This document shows, in pieces, positions 33,167 through 42,627 of a stretch of 64,000 nt of DNA. Numbering within the stretch: position 1 is the first letter of the stretch; the number at the start of each line of letters is the position of its first letter. The translations under genes were made by a program, and so were the position numbers. Below the pieces are notes generated by a model. It saw only the letters and a program-made list of their open reading frames with translations. It did not search any database and had not been told where the DNA came from. This stretch comes from Actinomycetota bacterium (lineage in GTDB: Bacteria; Actinomycetota; Acidimicrobiia; Acidimicrobiales; Ilumatobacteraceae): positions 1-64,000 of the forward strand of contig JACQZZ010000016.1 of assembly GCA_016213625.1 (NCBI GenBank), given 5' to 3'.

Positions 33167-35104
33167 ATGACCCTCTCGCCCGCTGATCGCGATCACTCCG
33201 TCCATCCGGGCGTCGACTTCTATCGCTACGCGAACGGCGGATGGATCGACGCCAATCCGATTCCTTCGGGGTACGGCGCATGGGGGGCCATCGAGGAACT
33301 GGACCGGCGCAACGACCTCACCGTCCGTCGGTTGCTCGAGCAGGCGGCGGCTCAGCCGGACAACGACCTCGATCGAATGCTGGGCGACTACTTCGCCTCC
33401 GGTATGGACACCGCGGCCATCGAAGAGGCAGGCATCTCCGCGATCGAGCCCTCTCTACGGCTCATCGACGGCATCGCCACCCACGCCGACGTGTGGGCAC
33501 TGCTGCCCGAGTTCCAACGGAACGGGTTCATGGTCTTCTTCGGCTGGGCCGTCACCGTGGATCACGACGATGCGAGCAGCTACCTGCTGTGGCTCGCCCA
33601 GACAGGGCTCGGACTGCCCGACCGCGACGCGTACTTCAGTGCGGGCGAGGCGCCCGAGCAGCTCCGCGCCGCCTATGTCGAGCACGTCGCCCGGCAGCTC
33701 CGCAACCTGGGAACGGACGCCGATGAGGCCGCTGAGTTGGCCACGCACGTGCTCGAGTTCGAGACCCGCATGGCCGACCTGCACCTGCGCGGCGAGGAGC
33801 GGCGCGACCCGAGCAACACCCTGAACCGCCACGACCTCGATGCGCTGCAGGCGTTGGCGCCGGCGTTGCAACTGCCGGCATTCCTCAGCGCGATCGGCGC
33901 AGGCTCGGTCACCACCGTCAACGTCCAGAACCCGCGACTGATCGCCGGCATCCATGGCGTGGTGGCGGCCACCGACATCGCGACCATTCGCGCCTACCTG
34001 CGGTTCCAGGTCGTCCACTCCCTGGCCAGTGCGCTCCCTGCGGCCTTCGAGGACGCGAACTTCGAGTTCTACGGTCGTCGCGTCGGCGGGCAGCAGGAAC
34101 CGCACGAGCGGGCCAAGCGCATCATCGGCGCCATCGGCGGCGACATGGGCGAAGCCGTCGGCCAACGGTTCGTGGAGGCCACGTTCCCGCCCACCGCCAA
34201 GGAGCGGGCGTTGGTGATGGTGCAGGCCATCGTCGACGAGATGCGGCGGTCGCTGGAGACCCGCACGTGGATGAGCGACGAGACGCGCGCTCGCGGCCTC
34301 ACCAAGCTCGACGCCATCGGCGTGAAGATCGGTTACCCCGACGTGTGGCGCGACTGGTCGGGGCTGCAGATCGATCGCACTCACTACGCGCAGAACCGGC
34401 TGAATGCCGAGCGGTTCGAGCTCGACCGGCAGCTGTCGTTGCTCACGCAGCCGGTCGACCCCACCGAGTGGGAGATGCCGCCGCACGTGGTGAACGCGTA
34501 CTACCACCCGATTCGCAACGAGATCGTGTTCCCCGCCGGCATCCTGCAGCCGCCGATGTTCGATGCCGAGGCGGACGATGCGGTGAACTTCGGTGGCATC
34601 GGCACCGTCATCGCCCACGAGATCACCCACGGGTTCGACGATTCCGGCCGCCGATTCGATGCCGACGGCGCGTTCCGCGACTGGTGGACGCCCGACGACG
34701 AAGCCCGCTTCGCCGCGCTCACCGAGCGGCTGGTCGCGCAGTACGACGAGTACGTCGCCATCGACGAGGTGCACGTGAACGGTCGCCTCACGCTCGGCGA
34801 GAACATCGCCGACCTCGGCGGCATCGCACTCGCGGCCCGCGCACTGGAACGGGTGTCCGGTGACGCTCCCCCGGTGGACGGCATGACACCCCTGCAGCGG
34901 TTCTACCTCGCCAATGCGAGCATCTGGCGGGCGAACACCAGCGACGAACTGGCGCGCACACTCGCCCAGGTGGACACCCACAGCCCGCGCCATCTGCGAG
35001 TGCTGGGACCGATGTCGAACCAGTTGAGTTTCCAGCGGGCCTTCGACCTCGCGGACGATGCGCCCATGATGCGACCGCCCGAGGAGCGCATCGAGATCTG
35101 GTGA
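33167..35104 (+). CDS. M13 family zinc metallopeptidase (PepO/neprilysin-like)
   Basis: A 645-residue oligopeptidase of the neprilysin family. VDFYRYANGGWIDANPIPSGYGAWG at the start is the M13_N motif. NAYYHPIRNEIVFPAGILQPPMF precedes the zinc site IAHEITHGFDDSGRRFDADG (HExxH), and ENIADLGGIALAARAL supplies the distal Glu. No signal peptide or membrane anchor is seen, so it is likely cytoplasmic, like several bacterial PepO proteins. It starts within 20 bases of the divergent channel gene. Confidence 0.92.
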   Translation: MTLSPADRDHSVHPGVDFYRYANGGWIDANPIPSGYGAWGAIEELDRRNDLTVRRLLEQAAAQPDNDLDRMLGDYFASGMDTAAIEEAGISAIEPSLRLIDGIATHADVWALLPEFQRNGFMVFFGWAVTVDHDDASSYLLWLAQTGLGLPDRDAYFSAGEAPEQLRAAYVEHVARQLRNLGTDADEAAELATHVLEFETRMADLHLRGEERRDPSNTLNRHDLDALQALAPALQLPAFLSAIGAGSVTTVNVQNPRLIAGIHGVVAATDIATIRAYLRFQVVHSLASALPAAFEDANFEFYGRRVGGQQEPHERAKRIIGAIGGDMGEAVGQRFVEATFPPTAKERALVMVQAIVDEMRRSLETRTWMSDETRARGLTKLDAIGVKIGYPDVWRDWSGLQIDRTHYAQNRLNAERFELDRQLSLLTQPVDPTEWEMPPHVVNAYYHPIRNEIVFPAGILQPPMFDAEADDAVNFGGIGTVIAHEITHGFDDSGRRFDADGAFRDWWTPDDEARFAALTERLVAQYDEYVAIDEVHVNGRLTLGENIADLGGIALAARALERVSGDAPPVDGMTPLQRFYLANASIWRANTSDELARTLAQVDTHSPRHLRVLGPMSNQLSFQRAFDLADDAPMMRPPEERIEIW

Positions 35105-35112
35105 GGGCGTCG

Positions 35113-37581
35113 TCAGGCCAGGATGCGCTGCCGTGAGGGATCGAAGAACGGTCCGATCTGCACACGCGCCGTCAGCACCGCAGACGGGGTCGCCACCTCG
35201 AACCGATGCGCGCGGAGCCAGTCGGCCGTGACCCCCTCGTCGCACGACACCTGGGCCAGCGCGACCGGTCCACCGAGGCTGTGCCCGAACGCCGCCGCAC
35301 GGATGTAGCCGGTCCATTCGCCATCGCAGAGCACCGGCTCGTTGCCGAACAGGTCCACCGCTGGGTCCTCCACGAGCAGACTCACCACCCGTTGACGGGG
35401 TGCTCCGAGTGCGCGCTCTGCCACCAGTGCGTCGCGACCGATGAAGCCGCCCGGCTTGTCCCACGCCACGGCGAACCCGAGACCGGCCGCGAGCGGCGAG
35501 TCGGTGGTGTCGATGTCGACACCCATGTCGCGGTAGCCCTTCTCGAGGCGCAGGCTCGACATCGCGCCGAGGCCGACGGGCCGGATCCCGAGATCGTCGC
35601 CGTGCGCCATCAGGTCGTCCCACACGCCGGCGGCGTACTCGGTGGGGATGTGCAGCTCCCAGCCCAGCTCACCCACGTAGGTGACCCGGACGGCCAGCAC
35701 CGGGGCATAGCCGACATGGATCCGTCGTGCCGCCAGGTAGGGAAAGGCCTCGTTCGACAGATCGGCATCGGTGAGGCGCGACAGCAGTGTGCGCGACATG
35801 GGCCCCTGCACCGACAGCAGTGTGGTGGCCGAGGTGGTGTCGGTCACCACGACCACTTCGTCGGCGCGGCACTCGCGGCGGATGCGCGCCTCGATGGCCC
35901 GATGGGTGATGTCGCTGGCCACCACCACGAACGAACGGTCGCCGATACGGGTGACGGTGACGTCGGCCACGATGCCGCCACCGGGGTGCAGCCACTGCGT
36001 GTAGACGACGCGCCCCACCTCGCGATCCACGTCGTTGGCCGACAGCCGGCTCAGCACCGCGGCCGCGTGCGGACCCTGTACCGAGAGCTTCGCCATCAGG
36101 CTCATGTCGAGCACACCCACGGCCTCGCGTACGGCACGGTGCTCCCGCTCGATCACGGCGTGCGAGGCCTGTCGCCCGAAGTCGGGCGTGGAGTGCACGT
36201 CCTCGCCCGGCTCGGCGAACCACTCTGCGAACTCCCAGCCGCACGACGCGCCGAAGTGGGCTCCGGCCGCGACGAGACGGTCGTGCAGCACCGAGCGGCG
36301 CACGTCGCGAGCGAGCCGCGGTTTCCAGGTGGGCCACACCGCGTCGCCGAACAGGTTGCCCAACTGCTCGACGGTGCGCTCGGCACGGAACCGGCGCGCA
36401 GTCTCGTAGGTGGCGACTCGGTCGACGGCGAAGTGGGTGACATCGACCGGCGGCACGCCGTCGACGATCCACTGGGCCATCACGGTGCCCACGCCGCCAC
36501 CCAGCAGGATGCCCAACGAGTTCAGACCCGCGGCCACCCAGTAGCCGTCGATCTCTGGCGCCGGGCCGAGCAACGGATGGATGTCGGTGGTGAACGACTC
36601 GGGCCCGCAGAAGAACAGGCGCACGCCCACGTCCGCCAGCGACGGGATGCGGTCCATCGCCCGGTCGAGGAACGGCGCCATGCGATCCCAGTCGGGCGGC
36701 AGCGTGCCGAACGAGAAGTCGTGCGGCACGCCGTCGAGCGACCACGGTGCGGCCTCGGGCTCGAACAGCCCGACGAGCATGCCGTCGCCCTCGGGTCGGT
36801 AGTAGCCGTACCGGTCGGGGTCCTCGATCACCGCCAGATCCGGGTCCATGCCCGGCACCGGGCCGGTGAGCAGGTAGTAGTGCTCGGCGGCCTGCAGCGG
36901 TACCGCGACGCCAGCCTTCTGGCCGAACTGGCGGGCCCACATTCCACCGGCGTTGACGACGATCTCGGTCTCGATGCGTCCCGCGTCGGTGACCACGGCG
37001 GTCACCCGCCCGTCGCGCACCTCCACGTCGAGCGCCGACACGCCCTCCACCACCCGCACCCCCAGCGCGCGGGCTCCCTTCGACAGCGAGACGGCGACGC
37101 CCACGGGATCGGCGCGGCCTTCGTCGGCGACGGAGAAGCCGCCCAGCAGATCGTCGGTGCGCAGGAGCGGCCACATGTCGGCCAACTCGCGTGGCGAGAG
37201 CTCGACGTCGGGCACGCCGAACCCGTGCATCCACGCCGACGCACGACGCAACGCCTCGAGCCGCGACGGTGTGGACGCGACCGACACGTGACCGATGGCG
37301 CGAAAACCCGTCGAATGCCCTGTCTCCTGCTCGAGGCGCGAGTAGAGGTCGCGCGAGTAGCGGCTCATGAACAGCGACGTCTCGTCGACCATGCCGGCCG
37401 ACGTGATGAGTCCCGCTGCGTGCCACGTGGTGCCCGAAGTGAGTGCATCGCGTTCGAGCAACACCACGTCGGTGCACCCGAGATGGGCCAGGTGGTACGC
37501 GATGCTGCACCCGATGACACCGCCCCCGACGATGACCACGCGAGCGCGATCGGGCAGGTGAGGAACGGCGCGGCTGCTCAT
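35113..37581 (-). CDS. dimethylglycine/sarcosine dehydrogenase-like flavoenzyme with GcvT domain
   Basis: An 822-residue protein with an N-terminal DAO FAD domain (VVIVGGGVIGCSIAYHLA) and the SGTTWHAAGL motif, whose His binds FAD covalently in mammalian dimethylglycine and sarcosine dehydrogenases. The C-terminal half is a folate-binding GcvT-like domain (residues ~440-820), with GELGWELHIP and LRLEKGYRDMG. It is predicted to demethylate an N-methyl amine, passing the one-carbon unit to tetrahydrofolate. It lies 9 bases after a DHA2-type MFS gene, so a transporter-enzyme pair is likely. The exact substrate is unknown. Confidence 0.85.
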   Translation of the reverse strand: MSSRAVPHLPDRARVVIVGGGVIGCSIAYHLAHLGCTDVVLLERDALTSGTTWHAAGLITSAGMVDETSLFMSRYSRDLYSRLEQETGHSTGFRAIGHVSVASTPSRLEALRRASAWMHGFGVPDVELSPRELADMWPLLRTDDLLGGFSVADEGRADPVGVAVSLSKGARALGVRVVEGVSALDVEVRDGRVTAVVTDAGRIETEIVVNAGGMWARQFGQKAGVAVPLQAAEHYYLLTGPVPGMDPDLAVIEDPDRYGYYRPEGDGMLVGLFEPEAAPWSLDGVPHDFSFGTLPPDWDRMAPFLDRAMDRIPSLADVGVRLFFCGPESFTTDIHPLLGPAPEIDGYWVAAGLNSLGILLGGGVGTVMAQWIVDGVPPVDVTHFAVDRVATYETARRFRAERTVEQLGNLFGDAVWPTWKPRLARDVRRSVLHDRLVAAGAHFGASCGWEFAEWFAEPGEDVHSTPDFGRQASHAVIEREHRAVREAVGVLDMSLMAKLSVQGPHAAAVLSRLSANDVDREVGRVVYTQWLHPGGGIVADVTVTRIGDRSFVVVASDITHRAIEARIRRECRADEVVVVTDTTSATTLLSVQGPMSRTLLSRLTDADLSNEAFPYLAARRIHVGYAPVLAVRVTYVGELGWELHIPTEYAAGVWDDLMAHGDDLGIRPVGLGAMSSLRLEKGYRDMGVDIDTTDSPLAAGLGFAVAWDKPGGFIGRDALVAERALGAPRQRVVSLLVEDPAVDLFGNEPVLCDGEWTGYIRAAAFGHSLGGPVALAQVSCDEGVTADWLRAHRFEVATPSAVLTARVQIGPFFDPSRQRILA

Positions 37582-37590
37582 GCGCCGAGG

Positions 37591-39120
37591 TTACGCGGTG
37601 GCACCTTCCATCGCATCGGAGAGACCGGCCCGGGCGCGCAGCGGCAGTTCGGGAAGCGCCAGCGCGACCAGCACCGCCACCATCATGCAGGCCGCACACA
37701 CCCAGTAGATGCGGCTGACACCGAGCGCGACGCTGTCGACCACCGCTTGCCGCGCGGCATCTGGCAGGGCGGCGATCTCCTTCGGCGACCGGATGAGCGA
37801 CGCCGCCTCGTCGGGGGCCACACCGATGGCGGCTGGGATCTCGGCGCGGATGGTGGCGTTGAGGATGGTGCCGAACGCGGCGAGCCCGAACGAACCACCG
37901 AGCGACCGGAAGAACATCACCGTGGCCGTGGTGACACCGAGGTCGTGGAACTCCACCGCGTTCTGACTGGCGATGGACGTGGTGGTGAACACCGACGCCG
38001 CGCCGAACCCCATGAAGATCATCGGGACGATGAGGTACCAGTAGGGCGTGGTGCCCGTGATCTGCGCCACCATCAACAGGCCGACGGTCGAGACGACCGA
38101 GCCGATGACGGGGTATCGCTTGTACCGGCCGTCGCGAGCGATCATCCGACCCACGCCGAACGTGCCGGCGGTGACGCCGATCATCTGCGGCATCATCCGC
38201 AACCCGCTCTCGGTGGGCGACACGAACAGCGAGTCCTGGAAGTACAGCGGCAGGAACGAGCCGGCCCCGTAGGTGACCACGCCGGCGAACATGCCCAGCA
38301 GCACGGATGCCCGCACGACCGGGTTGGCGAACAGGCGCAGGGGAATCATCGGCTCCGCGGCGCGTTGCTCGACGAGGATGAAGATGCCCACCCCGAGCAC
38401 CGCACCCAGCAGCAGCACCAGCACCATCGGCTCGGTCCACCCGTCGCGACCCACCTCGAGGCCGATCATCAACGAGGCGATCGACAACGACAGCAGGGCC
38501 GCGCCCGCGTAGTCGAGCTTCGCCTCGCGACGACGGAACGGCAGGCGCAGCGCCACGTGACACACGGCGATCGCGATGGCCGCCAGCGGCACGTTCACCC
38601 AGAAGATCCACGGCCACGAGTAGTGATCGATGATGAAGCCACCCACCAGCGGGCCGAGCAGCGCCGAGCCGACGAACGCAAGGGTGAAGTAGCCCATGTA
38701 CCGGCCCCGCTCGCGGGGCGGCAGCACATCGCCCAGGATGGCGAAGGCGAGGGCCTGGATGCCACCGCCGCCCACACCCTGCACGGCACGGGCCGCGATC
38801 AGCTGCCCCATGCTCTGCGCGAAGCCACACAGCAGCGAGCCGACCAGGAACAGGCACATCGTGCTCTGGAAGACGAGCCGGCGGCCGTACAGATCGGAGA
38901 GCTTGCCGAGCAACGGTGTGCTGATGGCGGAGGTGACGATGTAGGCGGTGCCCACCCAGGCGAAGCTCTCGAAGGCGTTGAACTCGCCGGCGATGGTGGG
39001 CAGGGCGGTGGCGATGATGGTGGTCTCGAGGTTGGCGAGCAGCACCGCCAACATGAGCGCGCCGAGGACCATCCACAGCCGACGTTGCGTGAAACCAGGA
39101 ACGGTGGAGGCGACCGGCAC
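37591..39120 (-). CDS. MFS transporter, DHA2 (14-TM) family
   Basis: A 509-residue transporter with about 14 membrane helices. LDATIVNxALP-type motif C is represented by ANLETTIIATALPTIAGEF, and motif A by GKLSDLYGRRLVFQ. ARAVQGVGGGGIQALAF is typical of EmrB/QacA-like exporters. I chose the GTG at 39120, which has TACGGT 6 bases upstream; longer versions would run into the divergent alkylsulfatase. It is probably co-transcribed with the dimethylglycine dehydrogenase-like gene. The substrate is unknown. Confidence 0.85.
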   Translation of the reverse strand: MPVASTVPGFTQRRLWMVLGALMLAVLLANLETTIIATALPTIAGEFNAFESFAWVGTAYIVTSAISTPLLGKLSDLYGRRLVFQSTMCLFLVGSLLCGFAQSMGQLIAARAVQGVGGGGIQALAFAILGDVLPPRERGRYMGYFTLAFVGSALLGPLVGGFIIDHYSWPWIFWVNVPLAAIAIAVCHVALRLPFRRREAKLDYAGAALLSLSIASLMIGLEVGRDGWTEPMVLVLLLGAVLGVGIFILVEQRAAEPMIPLRLFANPVVRASVLLGMFAGVVTYGAGSFLPLYFQDSLFVSPTESGLRMMPQMIGVTAGTFGVGRMIARDGRYKRYPVIGSVVSTVGLLMVAQITGTTPYWYLIVPMIFMGFGAASVFTTTSIASQNAVEFHDLGVTTATVMFFRSLGGSFGLAAFGTILNATIRAEIPAAIGVAPDEAASLIRSPKEIAALPDAARQAVVDSVALGVSRIYWVCAACMMVAVLVALALPELPLRARAGLSDAMEGATA

Positions 39121-39126
39121 GCTGTA

Positions 39127-39132
39127 ACCGTA
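39127..39132 (-). promoter_or_regulatory. predicted -10 hexamer TACGGT of the MFS gene
   Basis: TACGGT on the minus strand lies 6 bases from the GTG at 39120, in the 36-base gap to the divergent alkylsulfatase. Confidence 0.4.
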
Positions 39133-39156
39133 CGCGGATGTGTCACGCTGATTCTC

Positions 39157-41043
39157 ATGGGAACAACACCGAAGGACGCCACCGCACACACCCGCGCGGC
39201 GAACGCCCCCGCCGACCTCCAGTTCGACCCGGCCGACTTCGAGCGCGCGTCACGCGGGCTCGTCGCCCAGCACCCCACCGGAGCCATCGAGACGGCCTTC
39301 GGGGTGGTGTGGGACGTGAACCGGTACTCGTTCATCGAGCAGGGCAGCGACAACCCCGACACCGTGAACCCGAGCCTCTGGCGACAGGCCCAGCTGAACG
39401 GCATCCACGGTCTGTTCGAAGTGGCGCCGGGCATCTGGCAGGCACGCGGCTACGACATCTCGAACATCACGTTCATCGCCGGCGACACCGGCTGGATCGT
39501 CATCGATCCGCTCACCGCCGAGCCGTGTGCCAAGGCATGCCTCGACCTGGCGAACGAGTACCTCGGCGAGCGGCCGGTGGTGGCCGTCATCTACACCCAC
39601 TCGCACACGGATCACTTCGGTGGCGTGCTCGGCGTCACCACCCAGGCCGACGTGGATGCCGGTCGCTGCCGGGTCATCGCGCCCATCCACTTCATGCGCG
39701 AGACGCTCGGCGAGAACGTCATCGCCGGCTACAGCATGGTGCGCCGCGCGATGTACCAGTTCGGGCCGCTGCTGCCCGCCGGGCCGCGCCAACACGTCTA
39801 CTGCGGCCTGGGCAAGGCCATCCCCTTCTGGCCGCCCGGACTCATCGCACCCACCGAGGAGATCAGCGAGACCGGCACCGAGCTGGTGGTCGACGGGGTG
39901 CGAGTGATCTTCCAGAACACGCCCGAGGCCGAGGCCCCGGCGGAGATGAACTTCTTCTTCCCCGACCACGGTTGGCTGTGCACGGCCGAGAACTGCACGC
40001 ACAACATGCACAACCTGGTGCCCATCCGCGGTGCACTCATCCGCGACTCGCTGAAGTGGTCGAAGTACATCGGCGAGATGATCGAGCTGTGGGGCCCGCA
40101 GATCCAGCTGATGTTCGCGTCGCACCACTGGCCCCGGTGGGACAACGAGAACGTGCTCACCTACCTGCGGCTGCAGCGCGATCTGTATCGATGGGTGCAC
40201 GACCAGACGATGCGCTACGCCAACCACGGCTACACGGCGGTGGAGATCGCCGAGATGCTCACCATGCCGCCGGAGTTCCAGCGCGAGTCGCACACCGTGG
40301 GCTACTACGGCCATCTGGTGCACAACATCAAGGCCGTGTACCAGCGCTACCTCAGCTGGTACGACGGCAACCCGGCCAACCTGTGGAAGCTGCCGCCCAC
40401 GGAGGCAGGTACTCGCTACGTGGCCCTCGCCGGCGGCGCCGACGCGTTGCTCGCATCGGCCCGCGCGTCGTTCGACGCCGGCGACTATCGATGGGTGGTG
40501 GAGCTGCTGAACCACCTGGTGTTCGCGGATCCCACCAACGTCGCCGCTCGCGAACTGCAGGCCGATGCATTCGAGCAGCTCGGCTACCAGTCCGAGTCCG
40601 CGACGTTCCGCAATGCGTTCCTGATGGGTGCCCAGGAGCTGCGCAACGGCACGCTCCCCTCACGACCCGTCTCGCGCAACGGCTACCTGTCGGCGATGTC
40701 GGTGGACCAGTTGTTCGACAGCATGGCGGTGCGCCTGAAGGCCGAGGAGGTGGGCGGTCTGTCGGTGTTGGTGAACTTCGCCGTCACCGATCTGGGCGAG
40801 CAATGGGTGTTGGGGCTGGATCATCGAGCACTCCACTACGTGGGCGGCCGCCACGACCCCGCCGCGGCGGTCACGTTCACGCTCACCAAGAGCGTGCTGT
40901 TGGAAGTGGCAGAGGGCGTCCGCACGTTCGACGAGGTCATCGCCGCGGGCGACGCATCCGCCAGTGGCGACGTCGCGGCTGCCGGGGCCATCTTCGACCA
41001 CCTCGACGTGTTCATGAGCATGTTCAACCTCGTCGAACCCTGA
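39157..41043 (+). CDS. alkyl sulfatase, metallo-beta-lactamase fold (SdsA1/BDS1-like)
   Basis: A 628-residue enzyme predicted to hydrolyse alkyl sulfates such as dodecyl sulfate. The MBL zinc motif IYTHSHTDHFGG and the later TAENCTHNMHN and FASHHWPRW are the binuclear-site blocks. Residues ~390-520 form the dimerisation domain (YLSWYDGNPANLWKLPP), and residues ~530-628 an SCP2-like C-terminal domain. Unlike secreted relatives it has no signal peptide, so it would act in the cytoplasm. It is divergent from the MFS gene. Confidence 0.9.
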   Translation: MGTTPKDATAHTRAANAPADLQFDPADFERASRGLVAQHPTGAIETAFGVVWDVNRYSFIEQGSDNPDTVNPSLWRQAQLNGIHGLFEVAPGIWQARGYDISNITFIAGDTGWIVIDPLTAEPCAKACLDLANEYLGERPVVAVIYTHSHTDHFGGVLGVTTQADVDAGRCRVIAPIHFMRETLGENVIAGYSMVRRAMYQFGPLLPAGPRQHVYCGLGKAIPFWPPGLIAPTEEISETGTELVVDGVRVIFQNTPEAEAPAEMNFFFPDHGWLCTAENCTHNMHNLVPIRGALIRDSLKWSKYIGEMIELWGPQIQLMFASHHWPRWDNENVLTYLRLQRDLYRWVHDQTMRYANHGYTAVEIAEMLTMPPEFQRESHTVGYYGHLVHNIKAVYQRYLSWYDGNPANLWKLPPTEAGTRYVALAGGADALLASARASFDAGDYRWVVELLNHLVFADPTNVAARELQADAFEQLGYQSESATFRNAFLMGAQELRNGTLPSRPVSRNGYLSAMSVDQLFDSMAVRLKAEEVGGLSVLVNFAVTDLGEQWVLGLDHRALHYVGGRHDPAAAVTFTLTKSVLLEVAEGVRTFDEVIAAGDASASGDVAAAGAIFDHLDVFMSMFNLVEP

Positions 41044-41058
41044 CGGGACCGCACAGGT

Positions 41059-42627
41059 TCAGTCGGGCACGACCACGCGGATGAACTGCGGGCCGCCGGT
41101 GGCGAACGCTGCCGTCATCGCCACCTGCAGCGCATCCGGGTGGTGCACGGTGGTGGTGCTCCACCCGAAGCCGGCGGCGATACCCACCGGGTCGACCGAC
41201 GAGACATCGACACCCATGCGCGGTGCGTGCGCGTCGTCGAACGACTGACGGATCTGCGCGTAACCCCGGTTGTCCCACACGACGAGCACGAGGTTCAGTC
41301 CTTCGTCGACCGCTGTGGCCATCTCGGCCACGGTGAACAGCCACCCGCCGTCGCCGGCCAGCGCGAACACGGGTCGATCCGGCGCGCCGATGGCCGCGCC
41401 GATGGCCATCGGCAGCGCGCAACCGAGTGTGCCCATCCCGTACGGTGCGAGCCACGAGCGCGGATGCTCGGCCGACAGCCGAACGTGCGCCGAGTAGGCG
41501 AGCTGGGTGGAATCGAGCGCGACGATGACGTCGTGGGGCAGCGCCTGCTGGATGGCCTCGATCCACGAGACGAGATGCTCTGGCGTACCCGCCGACGCCG
41601 CAGACCGCAGTCGAGCGGCACGCACCGCTCCGTCGGTGGACCGTCGCCGGAGGTGGTGGGCCAGCGCCGCCAGTGCCGCCGACGAGTCGGACACGATGCG
41701 AACGTCGGGCTGCATGCGCCGATCGAGCTGATCGGGGTCGATGTCGATGCGCACCACCACGCCGGAGAACTCGAGCGCGCGACCACCGTTGTACAGGTCG
41801 GCATCGGACACCTCGGAGCCCACCACGAGCACCACGTCGGCGGCTTCGAGCGCGGACTGCACCGCGGGCACCACGAGCACGTTGCCCGCACACAACGGGT
41901 GCGATGAGGCGAGCACTCCCTTCGCGTTGCCGGTGAGCACCACCGGGGCGTCGAGCACCTCGGCCAGGTGGCGCAGCTCGGTACCGGCGTCGATCGCTCC
42001 GCCCCCGGCGATGATGACGGGCGACGTCGCTGACCCCAGCAATGCGACCGCCGCCTCCACCGCCGACGGCGACGGGGCGGGGCGCGTGGCCGCACCGACG
42101 AACGGTTGCAGCGGCTCGACCTCCATCTCGAGGACGTCGGTGGGGAACGCCAGATGCACCGGGCGGGGGCGGGACGAGCTGAACACCTCGAACGCCATCG
42201 CGAGGAGCTCGGGCACTTCGTCGGGGTGCAGCACGGTCTCGCTGAAGGCGGTGACCGTACGGGCCACCGCTGCCTGGTCGTCGAGGTCGTGGAGCGGACC
42301 CAGCCGGCGACCGAGCGCGTCGGTGGGGGTGGTGGCCGCCAGCACCAGCATCGGACGAGAGTCGTGGAACGCCTGCGCCATGGGGGTGAGCGCATTGGTG
42401 AGGCCAGGGCCGCTGATGAGCGTGCACACGCCGGGTCGGCCGGTGACCACCGACCACCCATCGGCCATGAAGCCGGCGCCCTGTTCGTGCCGGGGCGACA
42501 CTGCCCGCACGCCGGATCGATGCAGGCCGCGGTACAGCTCGATGTTGTGCACCCCCGGGATACCGAACACCGTGTCCACCCCGTACTCGCGCACGAGCAG
42601 GTCGATGACCGCCTCACCGAGCCGCAT
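41059..42627 (-). CDS. aruI: thiamine-diphosphate decarboxylase, 5-guanidino-2-oxopentanoate decarboxylase-like (AruI)
   Basis: A 522-residue ThDP enzyme. RLGEAVIDLLVREYGVDTVFGIPGVH, PRHEQGAGFMADG (catalytic Glu) and the ThDP loop LAGDGGWLFTVAEMATAVD...NRGY are present. The N-terminus closely matches Pseudomonas AruI, which decarboxylates 2-ketoarginine in the arginine transaminase pathway. The adjacent gene, overlapping by 14 bases, is an AruH-like aminotransferase, which supports this assignment over acetolactate synthase. Its product would be 4-guanidinobutyraldehyde. Confidence 0.82.
   Translation of the reverse strand: MRLGEAVIDLLVREYGVDTVFGIPGVHNIELYRGLHRSGVRAVSPRHEQGAGFMADGWSVVTGRPGVCTLISGPGLTNALTPMAQAFHDSRPMLVLAATTPTDALGRRLGPLHDLDDQAAVARTVTAFSETVLHPDEVPELLAMAFEVFSSSRPRPVHLAFPTDVLEMEVEPLQPFVGAATRPAPSPSAVEAAVALLGSATSPVIIAGGGAIDAGTELRHLAEVLDAPVVLTGNAKGVLASSHPLCAGNVLVVPAVQSALEAADVVLVVGSEVSDADLYNGGRALEFSGVVVRIDIDPDQLDRRMQPDVRIVSDSSAALAALAHHLRRRSTDGAVRAARLRSAASAGTPEHLVSWIEAIQQALPHDVIVALDSTQLAYSAHVRLSAEHPRSWLAPYGMGTLGCALPMAIGAAIGAPDRPVFALAGDGGWLFTVAEMATAVDEGLNLVLVVWDNRGYAQIRQSFDDAHAPRMGVDVSSVDPVGIAAGFGWSTTTVHHPDALQVAMTAAFATGGPQFIRVVVPD

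Noticed and set aside
35113-37581. Aminomethyltransferase GcvT or a glycine-cleavage locus
   Set aside because: Only the C-terminal half is GcvT-like; the N-terminal FAD domain with WHAAG fits dimethylglycine/sarcosine dehydrogenase, and no gcvH or gcvP is near.
35206-41043. A very long open frame (about 1,945 codons) on the plus strand
   Set aside because: Only the 39157-41043 end is real (alkylsulfatase). The rest lies opposite the dehydrogenase and MFS genes and is repetitive His/Arg/Gly-rich sequence typical of high-GC antisense frames.
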